From Rhodopirellula sp. (GTDB lineage: Bacteria > Planctomycetota > Planctomycetia > Pirellulales > Pirellulaceae): a stretch of DNA of 43,734 nt. The translations under genes and the position numbers were made by a program. Where the stretch lies: assembly GCA_024644085.1 (NCBI GenBank), contig JAHELS010000029.1, positions 1 through 43,734 of the forward strand. The letters are read 5' to 3'. The first letter of the stretch is position 1. The number at the start of each line of letters is the position of its first letter. This document shows, one piece after another, positions 8,922 through 17,514 of this stretch. Below the pieces are notes generated by a model. That model was not told the origin of the DNA. It ran no database searches and saw only the letters and a program-made list of their open reading frames with translations.

Positions 8922-9548
8922 TCACCGAAAAGCGTCCAACTGTGCGTTGCACCAATCCAGTTGGTGCTGTAATGAATCCCAACGGTGCTTGTATCGTGCA
9001 CGGACGCGCCAGTACTGCCTCGCCTTGCGAATCCGCAGGACAGCAACCAATACAATCAGCGCGACAGCGACGGCCGTCGCGATCAAAACCCACCGCAAGG
9101 TCGAGGATGCGTCATCTTGAAGCGCACCATGCACGAGAAACGACGCGGCGATCGACCCGAATGAAATAAAGAAGGCATGCTTTACCGCAGCTGATAGCGC
9201 GAAAGTTACCACAGGTTCTTTGCCACCCTTGAGCCAGCGATGTTTCTCACGTGTCCAAGCCTGACGCAACTCGCGCATGTCACGCTCCAAGCGGAGAATG
9301 TCGTTGCGCATTCTCAGCTGGATCGATTCTCGCTCGAGCATCTGCGCCGCGTTTGTCACATCTTTCGCCTGGACGCTAACCAACGCGATCGATTCATTGA
9401 GCTCGTCCAGAACCCGCACCCGCGCTTGCTCTCCGTCGGACTCGATCTGAAGCCGCGTGCCACAGTGCTGACAGGTGGCGAACTTCACATGATCCGGCAC
9501 ACGAATTGGCGCCGAGCAATGCTCGCATAGGATTGGAAGTAGCTTCAT
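8922..9548 (-). CDS. Zinc-ribbon, coiled-coil membrane protein (paralogue B)
   Basis: 208 aa. An N-terminal zinc ribbon has CEHC (8-11) and CQHC (26-29) with a short hydrophobic strand between. About 45-115 is helical and charged, likely coiled coil (ERESIQLRMRNDILRLERDM). Two hydrophobic segments follow at about 122-142 and 151-171, then a basic helical C-terminus. Same architecture as the upstream neighbour (9570-10142), with the shared start MKL-hydrophobic-C-x2-C, so the pair arose by tandem duplication. The ribbon sits before the first membrane segment, so it is probably cytosolic and may bind protein or nucleic acid. No known function. Confidence 0.82.
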   Translation of the reverse strand: MKLLPILCEHCSAPIRVPDHVKFATCQHCGTRLQIESDGEQARVRVLDELNESIALVSVQAKDVTNAAQMLERESIQLRMRNDILRLERDMRELRQAWTREKHRWLKGGKEPVVTFALSAAVKHAFFISFGSIAASFLVHGALQDDASSTLRWVLIATAVAVALIVLVAVLRIRKARQYWRVRARYKHRWDSLQHQLDWCNAQLDAFR

Positions 9549-9569
9549 TTTCCTGCTGTTACCGTCCGG

Positions 9570-10142
9570 CTATCGACCCTCGAGAGCGGACCGGGCGTCG
9601 CCCAACTCGGCCATCAACGCCTGGCGTCGCCGCACATACTCGGTTCTGGCATCCCGAAATTCGGAAGCATCCGACCACGTCAACCATGCCAGAAACACAA
9701 CACCTGCGAATACCGGGAATGTAAACCAACGGGACCAATGTTCCGCCAACAGAAAGTAGGCGGAAAGCACAATCACCGCGGCCATGACCATCAACACCGC
9801 GCCGGATCGCGTTGGCAACCGCGGTTGCCCAATTCGCGACGATCGCGACATCGCGTGCATCGTCCATCGCCACTCTTCATCGAGTTCCATGATCGCGTTC
9901 TCGGCACGCAACACATTCACGTTGTTTTGCAAGTCCGACGCGGCACCGTCAAGTCGCTCGGCGGACACATCGAGCTCACGAGCCGATTTCGAAATGACAT
10001 CCGCCATGATTGCATAGATTGCACCATCGGATCGGATGACCTTCAAATGGGTGTCGCAAAACGGGCAAACAACAAGGCGTGCATGTTTTCGGACTTCGAT
10101 CGGAGCCCCGCAATTCCCACACGTCAATCGAATTAACTTCAT
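9570..10142 (-). CDS. Zinc-ribbon, coiled-coil membrane protein (paralogue A)
   Basis: 190 aa, first gene of a tandem pair with 21 nt to the next. The zinc ribbon MKLIRLTCGNCGAPIEVRKH has CGNC at 8-11 and CPFC at 26-29. A helical region (about 45-100) contains a repeated SARELDVSAERLDGAASDLQ type heptad pattern. Two hydrophobic segments lie at about 113-131 and 137-157, followed by a charged helical tail. Upstream are a perfect TATAAT hexamer and a 24-bp inverted repeat, suggesting regulated transcription of the pair. Role unknown. Confidence 0.82.
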   Translation of the reverse strand: MKLIRLTCGNCGAPIEVRKHARLVVCPFCDTHLKVIRSDGAIYAIMADVISKSARELDVSAERLDGAASDLQNNVNVLRAENAIMELDEEWRWTMHAMSRSSRIGQPRLPTRSGAVLMVMAAVIVLSAYFLLAEHWSRWFTFPVFAGVVFLAWLTWSDASEFRDARTEYVRRRQALMAELGDARSALEGR

Positions 10143-10182
10143 GGGACCGCAGTTCCGAGCAGATTGGCATGCCGAAAACTTG

Positions 10183-10206
10183 TTGAATCACAATTATACG
10201 ATTCAA
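10183..10206 (-). promoter_or_regulatory. Inverted repeat enclosing a TATAAT box, upstream of zinc-ribbon pair
   Basis: TTGAATC (10183-10189) and GATTCAA (10200-10206) form a perfect 7-bp inverted repeat with a 10-bp spacer. On the minus strand the spacer holds a perfect TATAAT (10198 to 10193), 51 nt before the ATG at 10142. No clear -35 hexamer is seen 16-18 bp further upstream. The arrangement suits an operator where a dimeric regulator would block or replace sigma contact. Function is inference. Confidence 0.5.
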
Positions 10207-10254
10207 TGGATGATCATCGTCCTTGCCACGCCCATCACCTCGTGACAGGCGGAT

Positions 10255-11067
10255 TTACGAAGTGGCGGTCCAATACTGGTACGCTCTCATCGTCTGGCGT
10301 GCTGCCTCGTGAGGATCGGGATAAGGAAACGCTTCGGCACACAGATAACCCTGGTAATCGATCTTTCGCAAGGCTTCGATGATCGGGCCGTATTGCATGT
10401 GGCCAAGTCCAACCGGCCGCCGATTGCTGTCGACAAAGTGAATGTGTCCAACCCATTTGCCGCCGCACAAAAGGGCCTCGGCGATGTTTGACTCCTCGAT
10501 GTTCATGTGGAAAAGGTCACACAGCAAGCGAACGTTGTCGGTCGACAGGGACTCAAGCAGCTCGACGCCGCCGGCAACGGTACAGCATTGTCGAGTCTCG
10601 TACCGGTTGAGCGGTTCGTAGATCAGCGGGACGCCGTATTGCTTCGCATGCGATCCGCCGTCTTCAAGTGCCTCGCGAAGGTACGCTTCGGCCGAATCAT
10701 CGGTATGCCCGCTCGGTCCCTGCATGGACCCGATGATTGCGGCGGCACTGAGTTGCCCGGCGCAGTCGATGATCGTGCGGACAAACTCACGCGCTTGCTG
10801 GCGCTTGGCGGGATCCGGATCGGCAAGTTGCAGCCGATGCTTGACCCAACCGGCGCCGGTCCCCAGTGCCGCCAGCTTTAAGTGAGCCCCGTCAAGCATC
10901 TTTCCCAGCGCGTCGACATCGATCACCTCCGGGCCGGGCGCGAAAATCTCGACAGCGTCATACCCGAGTTCGCCCGCCAGTGCGATCGATTTCTCGAGGC
11001 CATCCCAAAGCACAAAGGGGCCGCCGCGCGCTTCTTCGACAAGGCTGATCGTGATGCAAGATTTCAT
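10255..11067 (-). CDS. Hydroxypyruvate isomerase-like TIM-barrel sugar isomerase/epimerase
   Basis: 270 aa of the xylose-isomerase-like (AP endonuclease 2) TIM-barrel family. Metal-ligand candidates are in the expected strands: E151 in YEPLN, D184 and H187 in CDLFHMN, H210 in GHIHFVDSN, and E245 in CAEAFP. The motif HFVDSNRRPVGLGH is typical of hydroxypyruvate isomerase/D-tagatose-epimerase type members. It probably isomerises or epimerises a small keto-sugar or sugar acid in the cytosol; the exact substrate cannot be read. It follows the aldo/keto reductase by 36 nt with GGGAAA before the ATG, so the two form an operon for sugar metabolism. Confidence 0.87.
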   Translation of the reverse strand: MKSCITISLVEEARGGPFVLWDGLEKSIALAGELGYDAVEIFAPGPEVIDVDALGKMLDGAHLKLAALGTGAGWVKHRLQLADPDPAKRQQAREFVRTIIDCAGQLSAAAIIGSMQGPSGHTDDSAEAYLREALEDGGSHAKQYGVPLIYEPLNRYETRQCCTVAGGVELLESLSTDNVRLLCDLFHMNIEESNIAEALLCGGKWVGHIHFVDSNRRPVGLGHMQYGPIIEALRKIDYQGYLCAEAFPYPDPHEAARQTMRAYQYWTATS

Positions 11068-11103
11068 GTGTTTCCCGGCAATTTCTGATGAGAACGAAAA
11101 AAC

Positions 11104-12039
11104 TCAGCCGTCGTCATTCTCCGGACGTCCTTCGGTGTAAACCCAGTTGTGGATTGGCTTGAGGATTTCCTTCACTTCCGCGACAAGTTGATCATCCATC
11201 GGTTCCTCGATCCAGTCACACCACTGCGACACCCGATCCGGATTGGCCGATCCGGTGACGCAGCTGGCAAAGTCCTTGTGGGCAACCGAGTACTGCAGCG
11301 CAAGTTTGGCGATGTCGATACCCCGTTGGGTGCAATGGGCTGCCGCGCGCGCGGCGACTTCGCGAACTTCGGGCGTCGACTGGTGCCACTCGGGCAGCGG
11401 TGCGCTGGTCAGCAAGCGAGCCGAGAAGGGCGCGGCGTTGATCAAGCCGACATTTTTACGCTGGCATGGCTCAACCAGCGCCGTTGCCATGTCATTTTGC
11501 AGCGTGTAATGGTTGTACGTAAGAATCACATCGAGATCGGCCCTTTCGAGCATCTCGTGAAAAATCTTCATCGGATAACCGCTGACCCCGATAAACCTCA
11601 CTTTTCCCTTTTCGACTTCCTTGCGAAGGGCGGGGATCGTTTCCTCGACAATTTGATCGAGGCTGACAAACTCGATGTCGTGACAAAAGACGATGTCCAA
11701 GTGCTCGAGCTGCATCCGTTCCAGCGAGATGTCCACGCTTTCCGCGACCCGACGGGCACTAAAATCGAAGTGCTGCGGCGCGTACCGTCCAAGCTTCGTA
11801 CTCAGTATGTAGGATTCCCTCGGAATCTCGGGAAGCACGCGGCCAAGCATCACCTCGCTCATGCCGCGCCCGTAGTAGGCGGCGGTATCGATGTAGTTCA
11901 TGCCGCGATCCAGCGCGACGCGGACACAGCGAAGTGCTTCAGGAACATCGATCGGGCGAAACTCCGCACCGATCGAAGAGGCACCGAATCCAAGCACAGA
12001 CAACTCGAGCCCGGTGTTGCCGAGCGGGCGTTTTTCCAT
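11104..12039 (-). CDS. Aldo/keto reductase, L-galactose/L-fucose dehydrogenase-like
   Basis: 311 aa from the ATG at 12039; an upstream in-frame ATG would add 17 residues with no homology-like character, whereas MEKRPLGNTGLELSVLGFG is the classical start. The catalytic tetrad of the superfamily is visible: D51 (FIDTAxxY type, here YIDTAAYYG), Y56, K82 (STKLGRY) and H120 (DIVFCHD). The NAD(P)-binding end has SCVTGSANPDRV. The GFGASSIG and long-range pattern resemble plant L-galactose dehydrogenase and bacterial L-fucose dehydrogenases. It likely oxidises or reduces an aldose in the cytosol. The sugar isomerase gene lies directly downstream. Confidence 0.9.
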   Translation of the reverse strand: MEKRPLGNTGLELSVLGFGASSIGAEFRPIDVPEALRCVRVALDRGMNYIDTAAYYGRGMSEVMLGRVLPEIPRESYILSTKLGRYAPQHFDFSARRVAESVDISLERMQLEHLDIVFCHDIEFVSLDQIVEETIPALRKEVEKGKVRFIGVSGYPMKIFHEMLERADLDVILTYNHYTLQNDMATALVEPCQRKNVGLINAAPFSARLLTSAPLPEWHQSTPEVREVAARAAAHCTQRGIDIAKLALQYSVAHKDFASCVTGSANPDRVSQWCDWIEEPMDDQLVAEVKEILKPIHNWVYTEGRPENDDG

Positions 12040-12185
12040 GACTAAGCAAATTCTTACGCGAGAAGAAACTCGATCCAGACCGATCTTCAAGCGACAAGCT
12101 TAGCAGAATCAAACGGAGGGACACACCATCGACCACGATTGAACAGACTCAGCAAGCGATCCGCAGGTGCCACCCAACGGCGCGG

Positions 12186-12359
12186 TCATTCCGCGTAAGG
12201 ATTGCTCTGTTCGCTACCCACGAAAGTCGAATTCGGTGGCGTGATGGTATCGGGTAGGTTTTCCGGCGCGGCACCGAGGCCGAACAGGCTTCCTCCGCCG
12301 GTCACAAAAAAGACGACGCCGCCGATGAACAAGAATGCAAGTAAGGTGGACTTTCTCAT
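12186..12359 (-). CDS. Small exported or membrane-anchored protein
   Basis: 57 aa starting MRKSTLLAFLFIGGVVFFVT, with GGGA about 9 nt upstream; an alternative ATG at 12380 adds seven residues. One hydrophobic segment (about 5-22) followed by glycine-rich GGGSLFGLGAAPENLPDT and a short polar tail. It looks like a signal-anchor or lipid-free secreted peptide. Similar tiny proteins are common in Pirellulaceae and have no assigned function. The gene is divergent from the large operon that begins at 12604. Confidence 0.55.
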   Translation of the reverse strand: MRKSTLLAFLFIGGVVFFVTGGGSLFGLGAAPENLPDTITPPNSTFVGSEQSNPYAE

Positions 12360-12603
12360 GCTGTTTTTTCCCGGGTGCATTGTGTGTGAATGAGTCGCTT
12401 TCCGAACGGTACGTCACGGCCCACCGAGCGTCAAAACGGATGCCTCGGCGTTTGCGTCGATTCCGCAATGCCATGTCGCCTTGCGCGGATTGTGCGGCCT
12501 CGCGAGAGCCCAGAAAGCACCTGAACCCAGCTCCCGCTCGTCCGATCCGCCGCGTGATACAATCGTGGCATTGTCTCGCTGTGGGGTTTGTAGGAGTTGT
12601 TCG

Positions 12604-15600
12604 ATGGTATTGCATAGAAAACCGCTTGGAAACGTTGTGCTACTCGCGCTGATTCACGGCCTTGCCGCGGCCGGAATCTCGACGGCCGATGTCGCTCATG
12701 ATGCTGCGACGATCCTCGAACGATCAGGGGTGTCGGCGGGATTTGTCGTGCATCTCGGCGCCGGCGAAGGAGAGCTGACGGACGCACTTCGTAACAACGA
12801 CACAATCCAGGTCCACGGACTGGTCCGTGGCAACTCGGACCTCGACGCCATTCGCGCGCGGGTGAGAAAGTCGGGGCGATACGGCGACGTCGCTTTCGAT
12901 CGCTTCGCCGGTGCGGAACTTCCCTACGTTGATAACCTCGTCAACCTGATGGTTGTTGAAGAACTCGGTGAGGTGTCGATGGACGAGGTCCTGCGTGTGC
13001 TTGTCCCCAATGGCGTTGCAATGGTCCGGTCGGGCAACGTCTGGGAAAAAACTGTCAAGCCGCGTCCTGACAACATCGATGAGTGGTCCCACTACTTGCA
13101 TGACGCCACGGGCAATTCGGTCGCGCAGGACGATGTTGTCGCTCCGCCTCGGCATCTCCAGTGGGTCGGCAGCCCCCGTTGGTCCCGTCATCACGACCGG
13201 ATGGCCAGCATGAGTGCGCTCGTTTCGACGGCCGGACGCATGTTCTACATCATGGACGAGGGAAGCCGGGTTTCGATTCAATTACCTCCGAATTGGAAAT
13301 TGATCGCACGTGACGCGTTCAACGGATCGGTGCTATGGAAGCGTGACATCCCCCAATGGCAAAGCCACTTGTGGCCTCTAAAAAGCGGGCCGACTCAATT
13401 GTCGCGGCGATTGGTTTCGACCGACGACGAGGTCTTTGTCACGCTCGGTTACAACGCGCCGTTGACCGCCCTCGATGCGGCGACGGGAGAAACGCTGCGC
13501 AGCTATGAAGGTAGCGATGCAACTGAGGAAATCATTCACACCAACGGACGATTGTTCCTGGTCGTACGTAAGGGCAAAGCGGAACTACAGGACTACGCAC
13601 CGATTCACGGACGCGTCGGCGACCAGGCTCACGTTCGCAGCCTGTTCTGGAACGAGGAGCCTCGGGTGGTGATGGCATTCGACGCAACAACAGGCGAACA
13701 GCTATGGGCAAAACAAACCCGCATCTCACCGTTGACCCTCGCGGCCGATGGCTCGCAGATCTTTTTTCACAACGGCGAAAGAGTCATCAGCCTGGACCAG
13801 AAATCGGGTGAACTGGCGTGGGAAACCGATCCAGTGTCACGTCGTGAATCGTTCACATTCAACTTCGGGCCGCGGCTGGTCGTTCACAAGGATGTTGTGC
13901 TGTACGCTGGCGGCGACGGAAAAATGTCCAGCTTTGACGCCAAGAGCGGCGCGGATCTGTGGAATTCGAGCTTCCCCAACAGCGGTTATCAGTCGCCGCA
14001 GGACTTGATGGTCGCGGGCGGGCTTGTCTGGGTCGCTCCGCTGACCTCCGGACGCGACACCGGTGTCTACACCGGACGCGATCCACGAACCGGCGAAGTA
14101 AAGAAAGAGTTCGCACCAGACGTTGATACCTACTGGTTCCACCACCGCTGTTACATCGCCAAGGCGACCGACAATTTCCTGATGCCGTCGCGAACAGGCA
14201 TCGAGTTCGTCGATCCGGACAAGGAACACTGGGACATCCATCATTGGGTTCGTGGCGGTTGTCTGTACGGCGTGATGCCATGCAACGGTCTGACCTACGC
14301 TCCGCCCCACAACTGCGCCTGTTATCCCGAAGCGAAACTGTTTGGATTCAACGCGCTTGCGCCGACGGCACCGACGCGTCCGATTCCGACCAAGGTTCTT
14401 AATCGCGGCCGACTGCAGCGCGGTCCCGCATTCGAGAAAGAGTTGCAACCAATCGATGCCCGGCTGGCTTCGCGCGATTGGCCAACCTATCGACATGACA
14501 ACAACCGCAGCGGCACGGCCGGATCGCCCGTCGAAGGCGAAGTACGCCAGGCGTGGTCCACAAAGCTCGGTGGTCGTTTGACGGCGCCGGTCATCGCAGG
14601 TGGCACCGTGTACGTGGCCCAGACCGACCAGCACACTCTGCTCGCGCTCGACGAGAACGACGGCAGTGAAAAATGGTCTTACACGATTGGTGCACGCATC
14701 GATTCGCCGCCGACGGTTCACCGTGGCCGAGTCGTGTTCGGGGGCGCCGACGGCTGGGTCTACTGTTTGACGACCGATGGCGAACTCGCGTGGCGCTACC
14801 GGGCCGCGCCGCTGGATCGCCGCACCATGGCCTTCGAACAGCTTGAATCGCTGTGGCCCGTCCATGGCAGCGTGCTGATTCATGAAGACACGGTTTACTG
14901 CGTCGCGGGCCGATCGATTTTCCTTGATGGCGGCTTGCGGCTCATTCGACTTGAACTCGAATCGGGGAAGAAGCTGTTCGAAACCGTGATGGACGACACG
15001 AATCCGGAAACCGGTAACAACCTTCAGGAAAAACTGCAGATCCTGCAGATGCCAGTCGGGCTGCCGGACATTCTTTCCTGTGACGGCGATCATCTCTTCA
15101 TGAAGTCACAGAAGTTTACGCTTGACGGAAAACGGCTCGAGATCGGACCGAATTCCGGGGACTTCGCCGAACAGGCATCGAAGCAACGTGGCAAGGATGC
15201 GCACATTTTCGCTCCCATGGGTTTTCTCGACGAAACCTGGTTCCACCGCTCCTACTGGGTCCTCGGGCAAAGTTTCGCGGGAGGCCACGGCGGCTATTAC
15301 CAGGCTGGCCGATTTGCACCTTCAGGCAGGTTGCTGGTCAACGGCAATGGGTACGTCTTCGGTTACGGTCGCAAACCGGAATACTTGCGTTGGACCACGA
15401 CACTTGAACATCAACTCTTCGCCGCCGAACCAGAGCCGCCGGAAATCCCCGAGGGGTTCGGCAAGAAACAGAACGCCGCACCCAGCGGCTCGTTTGCCCA
15501 GTTTCCGAAAACTCCAAGCCTGAATCCAACCGGTAAGCCGCTGACGATCGAGGCCTGGATCACGGCAACCAAGCCGCAAGGCGTGATCGTCGCCCGCGGC

Positions 15601-16491
15601 GGGCCGGCCGAAGGCTTCGCTCTTTCACTCCAGGGTGGTCAACCTCACTTCGACGTGCGAGCCGGTGGTGAATTGTCCACGGTCCGTGGCAAGAAGCGGA
15701 TCGTCGGCGGTTGGCACCACGTTGCCGGTGTGCTCGCAGAAGACAAGACAATGAAACTGTACGTGGACGGTGAACTGGTCGGCGAAGGTGAGGCCACCGG
15801 GCTGATTAAGTCCGATCCCGCCCAGGCGATGGAAATCGGACTCGACGCCGGCACATCGGTTGGTACCTACACCGTCACCCAGTTCACCGGTGTGATTGAC
15901 GAAGTCCGGCTTTACTTTGCGGCCGCCGGCGCGGACCAGATTACCAGACGTTACGAAGAAGGAACGGAGATCTCAAGCGACGCGGTGCTCGCGGTCGGCT
16001 TCGATGATGGAACTGCACGCGACCTGTCGGTGCACCGTAACAACGGCACACTCGAACGCGGCAAGCTGGTCGAAGGAAAAATCGGAAAGGCCATCCAATT
16101 CACTGGCGGTAAGAAAGGCGGCAGCAGCCAGGTGCCGGGGAACAGCCTCGTCGATCCTCGCTGGACCCAGGATGTTCCGATTTACGTTCGAGCGATGACG
16201 CTGGCCGGATCACGACTCTTCATCGTGGGACCACCGGATATCATCGACGAGGAAGAAACGTTCCAGAAATTGACTGAGCAGGATGAGGAGGTCCAAAGGC
16301 TGCTTGCCAACCAGGACGCGGCCCTCAACGGCCGAGACGGTTCTTTGCTTCTGTCGGTGAATATCGATTCCGGAAAGATCGAACACCAGCTAAAGCTCGA
16401 TACGCTGCCGGCGTGGGACTCGCTCGCGGCCGCGAATGGAAAGCTTTTTTTGTCGACGCTCGACGGCTCCGTCGTTTGCTTTGGACAATAG
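12604..16491 (+). CDS. Exported methyltransferase-fold / PQQ-like beta-propeller / LamG protein
   Basis: 1295 aa from ATG 12604, which has AGGAG 8 nt upstream and opens a signal peptide (about 1-29); longer in-frame starts lack these. Residues 45-145 look like a Rossmann methyltransferase: HLGAGEGELTDAL as motif I (50-62), then LPYVDNLVNLMVVEEL and EVLRVLVPNG. From about 170 to 850 there are repeated PQQ-like (BamB/WD-type) blades such as LYALDATTGE-like segments (TALDAATGETL, MAFDATTGEQLW, LALDENDGSEKW). A Cys-rich loop at about 552-575 includes CNGLTYAPPHNCACYPE. A LamG/concanavalin-like domain spans about 965-1125 (IEAWITATKPQG, GWHHVAGVL, MKLYVDGEL). First gene of the five-gene run to 20529. 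Likely outer-surface or periplasmic carbohydrate or redox protein; activity unknown. Confidence 0.88.
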   Translation: MVLHRKPLGNVVLLALIHGLAAAGISTADVAHDAATILERSGVSAGFVVHLGAGEGELTDALRNNDTIQVHGLVRGNSDLDAIRARVRKSGRYGDVAFDRFAGAELPYVDNLVNLMVVEELGEVSMDEVLRVLVPNGVAMVRSGNVWEKTVKPRPDNIDEWSHYLHDATGNSVAQDDVVAPPRHLQWVGSPRWSRHHDRMASMSALVSTAGRMFYIMDEGSRVSIQLPPNWKLIARDAFNGSVLWKRDIPQWQSHLWPLKSGPTQLSRRLVSTDDEVFVTLGYNAPLTALDAATGETLRSYEGSDATEEIIHTNGRLFLVVRKGKAELQDYAPIHGRVGDQAHVRSLFWNEEPRVVMAFDATTGEQLWAKQTRISPLTLAADGSQIFFHNGERVISLDQKSGELAWETDPVSRRESFTFNFGPRLVVHKDVVLYAGGDGKMSSFDAKSGADLWNSSFPNSGYQSPQDLMVAGGLVWVAPLTSGRDTGVYTGRDPRTGEVKKEFAPDVDTYWFHHRCYIAKATDNFLMPSRTGIEFVDPDKEHWDIHHWVRGGCLYGVMPCNGLTYAPPHNCACYPEAKLFGFNALAPTAPTRPIPTKVLNRGRLQRGPAFEKELQPIDARLASRDWPTYRHDNNRSGTAGSPVEGEVRQAWSTKLGGRLTAPVIAGGTVYVAQTDQHTLLALDENDGSEKWSYTIGARIDSPPTVHRGRVVFGGADGWVYCLTTDGELAWRYRAAPLDRRTMAFEQLESLWPVHGSVLIHEDTVYCVAGRSIFLDGGLRLIRLELESGKKLFETVMDDTNPETGNNLQEKLQILQMPVGLPDILSCDGDHLFMKSQKFTLDGKRLEIGPNSGDFAEQASKQRGKDAHIFAPMGFLDETWFHRSYWVLGQSFAGGHGGYYQAGRFAPSGRLLVNGNGYVFGYGRKPEYLRWTTTLEHQLFAAEPEPPEIPEGFGKKQNAAPSGSFAQFPKTPSLNPTGKPLTIEAWITATKPQGVIVARGGPAEGFALSLQGGQPHFDVRAGGELSTVRGKKRIVGGWHHVAGVLAEDKTMKLYVDGELVGEGEATGLIKSDPAQAMEIGLDAGTSVGTYTVTQFTGVIDEVRLYFAAAGADQITRRYEEGTEISSDAVLAVGFDDGTARDLSVHRNNGTLERGKLVEGKIGKAIQFTGGKKGGSSQVPGNSLVDPRWTQDVPIYVRAMTLAGSRLFIVGPPDIIDEEETFQKLTEQDEEVQRLLANQDAALNGRDGSLLLSVNIDSGKIEHQLKLDTLPAWDSLAAANGKLFLSTLDGSVVCFGQ

Positions 16492-16526
16492 AGATCACTC
16501 GACCGGAACTGAAACCCGACCCTGCC

Positions 16527-17495
16527 ATGAAACTCACTTCGCTGTTTTTGATTGTCGCGCTTTCATCCTCTACGTGGGCATGCAACATTCCCGTCTTCCG
16601 GTACGCGCTCGAGCGATGGCGCCCCGATCCGTGTGAAGTCATCCTTTTTTATGACGGCGAACTCAGCGCTGAACACGAAGCGATCCTGGATCGATTGGGT
16701 CTGACCGAGTCCGTCGGCGGCCGGCTCGCAAATGTCAACCTGGTTCGATCCAAACTGGTCAACATGGATACAAGAGATCGTGAGTTATGGCAGGCCATCG
16801 GAACAGAGTCGAAAGCGAAACTGCCGCACGTGGTGGTTCGAAGCCAACTCTCCCCATCACGCACCGTGACTTCCTGGCACGGACCGCTTGATATGTTTCA
16901 GCAGGCCGGGATCTTTGACTCGCCTGCCAGAAGGGAGCTGAGTCGACGATTGCTCGACGGGCATTCGATCGTCTGGGTGATGATTGCCTCCGAGGACGAA
17001 TCACGCAACGAAAAAACTCGCCGGATGCTCACGGGTAATTTCGAGCAACTGGAAAAGCATATTGAGCTTCCGGAAGGAATCGGTTTGCCCGGCTCGGAAC
17101 TCCATTCGGAGATTCCGCTGTTCGTTAAGTTCAGCTTGCTGGAAATCGCTCGCGATGACCCACGCGAATCGTTCTTGACTGATTTCCTTTCCGGGTTTCA
17201 ACCCGAAGCGGTTGCCGACGGCGAACCCTTGGTGATTCCTGTTTTCGGCCGAGGCCGGGCCTTGGAGGTCATCCCGGCGACGGACCTCAGTGAACGATTG
17301 ATGGAAGACTTGACGGTATTTCTCAGCGGGGCATGTTCGTGCCAGGTCAAAGAACAGAATCCCGGATTCGATTTGCTACTCTCGGTCGACTGGAACAAAG
17401 AGATCTTTGGCGAAGGCGTTGCCCCGCCACCAGCTCGCACCACACGTGACCGCGATCAGCCGGTATTGCTGACGATTCCGCCCGGGCGCAACTGA
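16527..17495 (+). CDS. Secreted Cys-containing protein of unknown family
   Basis: 322 aa from the ATG at 16527, where MKLTSLFLIVALSSSTWA is a good signal peptide; an upstream in-frame GTG lacks it. The mature end begins CNIPVFRYALERW (C19). A second Cys is at 36, and a GACSCQ motif lies in the C-terminal third. The region after C19 (RPDPCEVILFYDGELSAEHE) has alternating strands and helices that could be thioredoxin-like, but no CxxC active site is present. The lipobox is poor (TWAC), so I favour a soluble periplasmic or weakly lipidated form. It sits 35 nt after the propeller gene and 19 nt before the binding-protein gene, so it is probably part of the transport system. Family unknown to me. 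Confidence 0.78.
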   Translation: MKLTSLFLIVALSSSTWACNIPVFRYALERWRPDPCEVILFYDGELSAEHEAILDRLGLTESVGGRLANVNLVRSKLVNMDTRDRELWQAIGTESKAKLPHVVVRSQLSPSRTVTSWHGPLDMFQQAGIFDSPARRELSRRLLDGHSIVWVMIASEDESRNEKTRRMLTGNFEQLEKHIELPEGIGLPGSELHSEIPLFVKFSLLEIARDDPRESFLTDFLSGFQPEAVADGEPLVIPVFGRGRALEVIPATDLSERLMEDLTVFLSGACSCQVKEQNPGFDLLLSVDWNKEIFGEGVAPPPARTTRDRDQPVLLTIPPGRN

Positions 17496-17514
17496 TCATC
17501 GAAAGCATAATCGC

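Noticed and set aside
11149-12045. 298-codon plus-strand open frame
   Set aside because: Antisense to the aldo/keto reductase gene, which carries a complete catalytic tetrad.
13837-15093. 418-codon minus-strand open frame
   Set aside because: It lies wholly inside the propeller gene on the opposite strand, has a composition typical of antisense frames in high-GC DNA, and shows no domain or ribosome-binding site.
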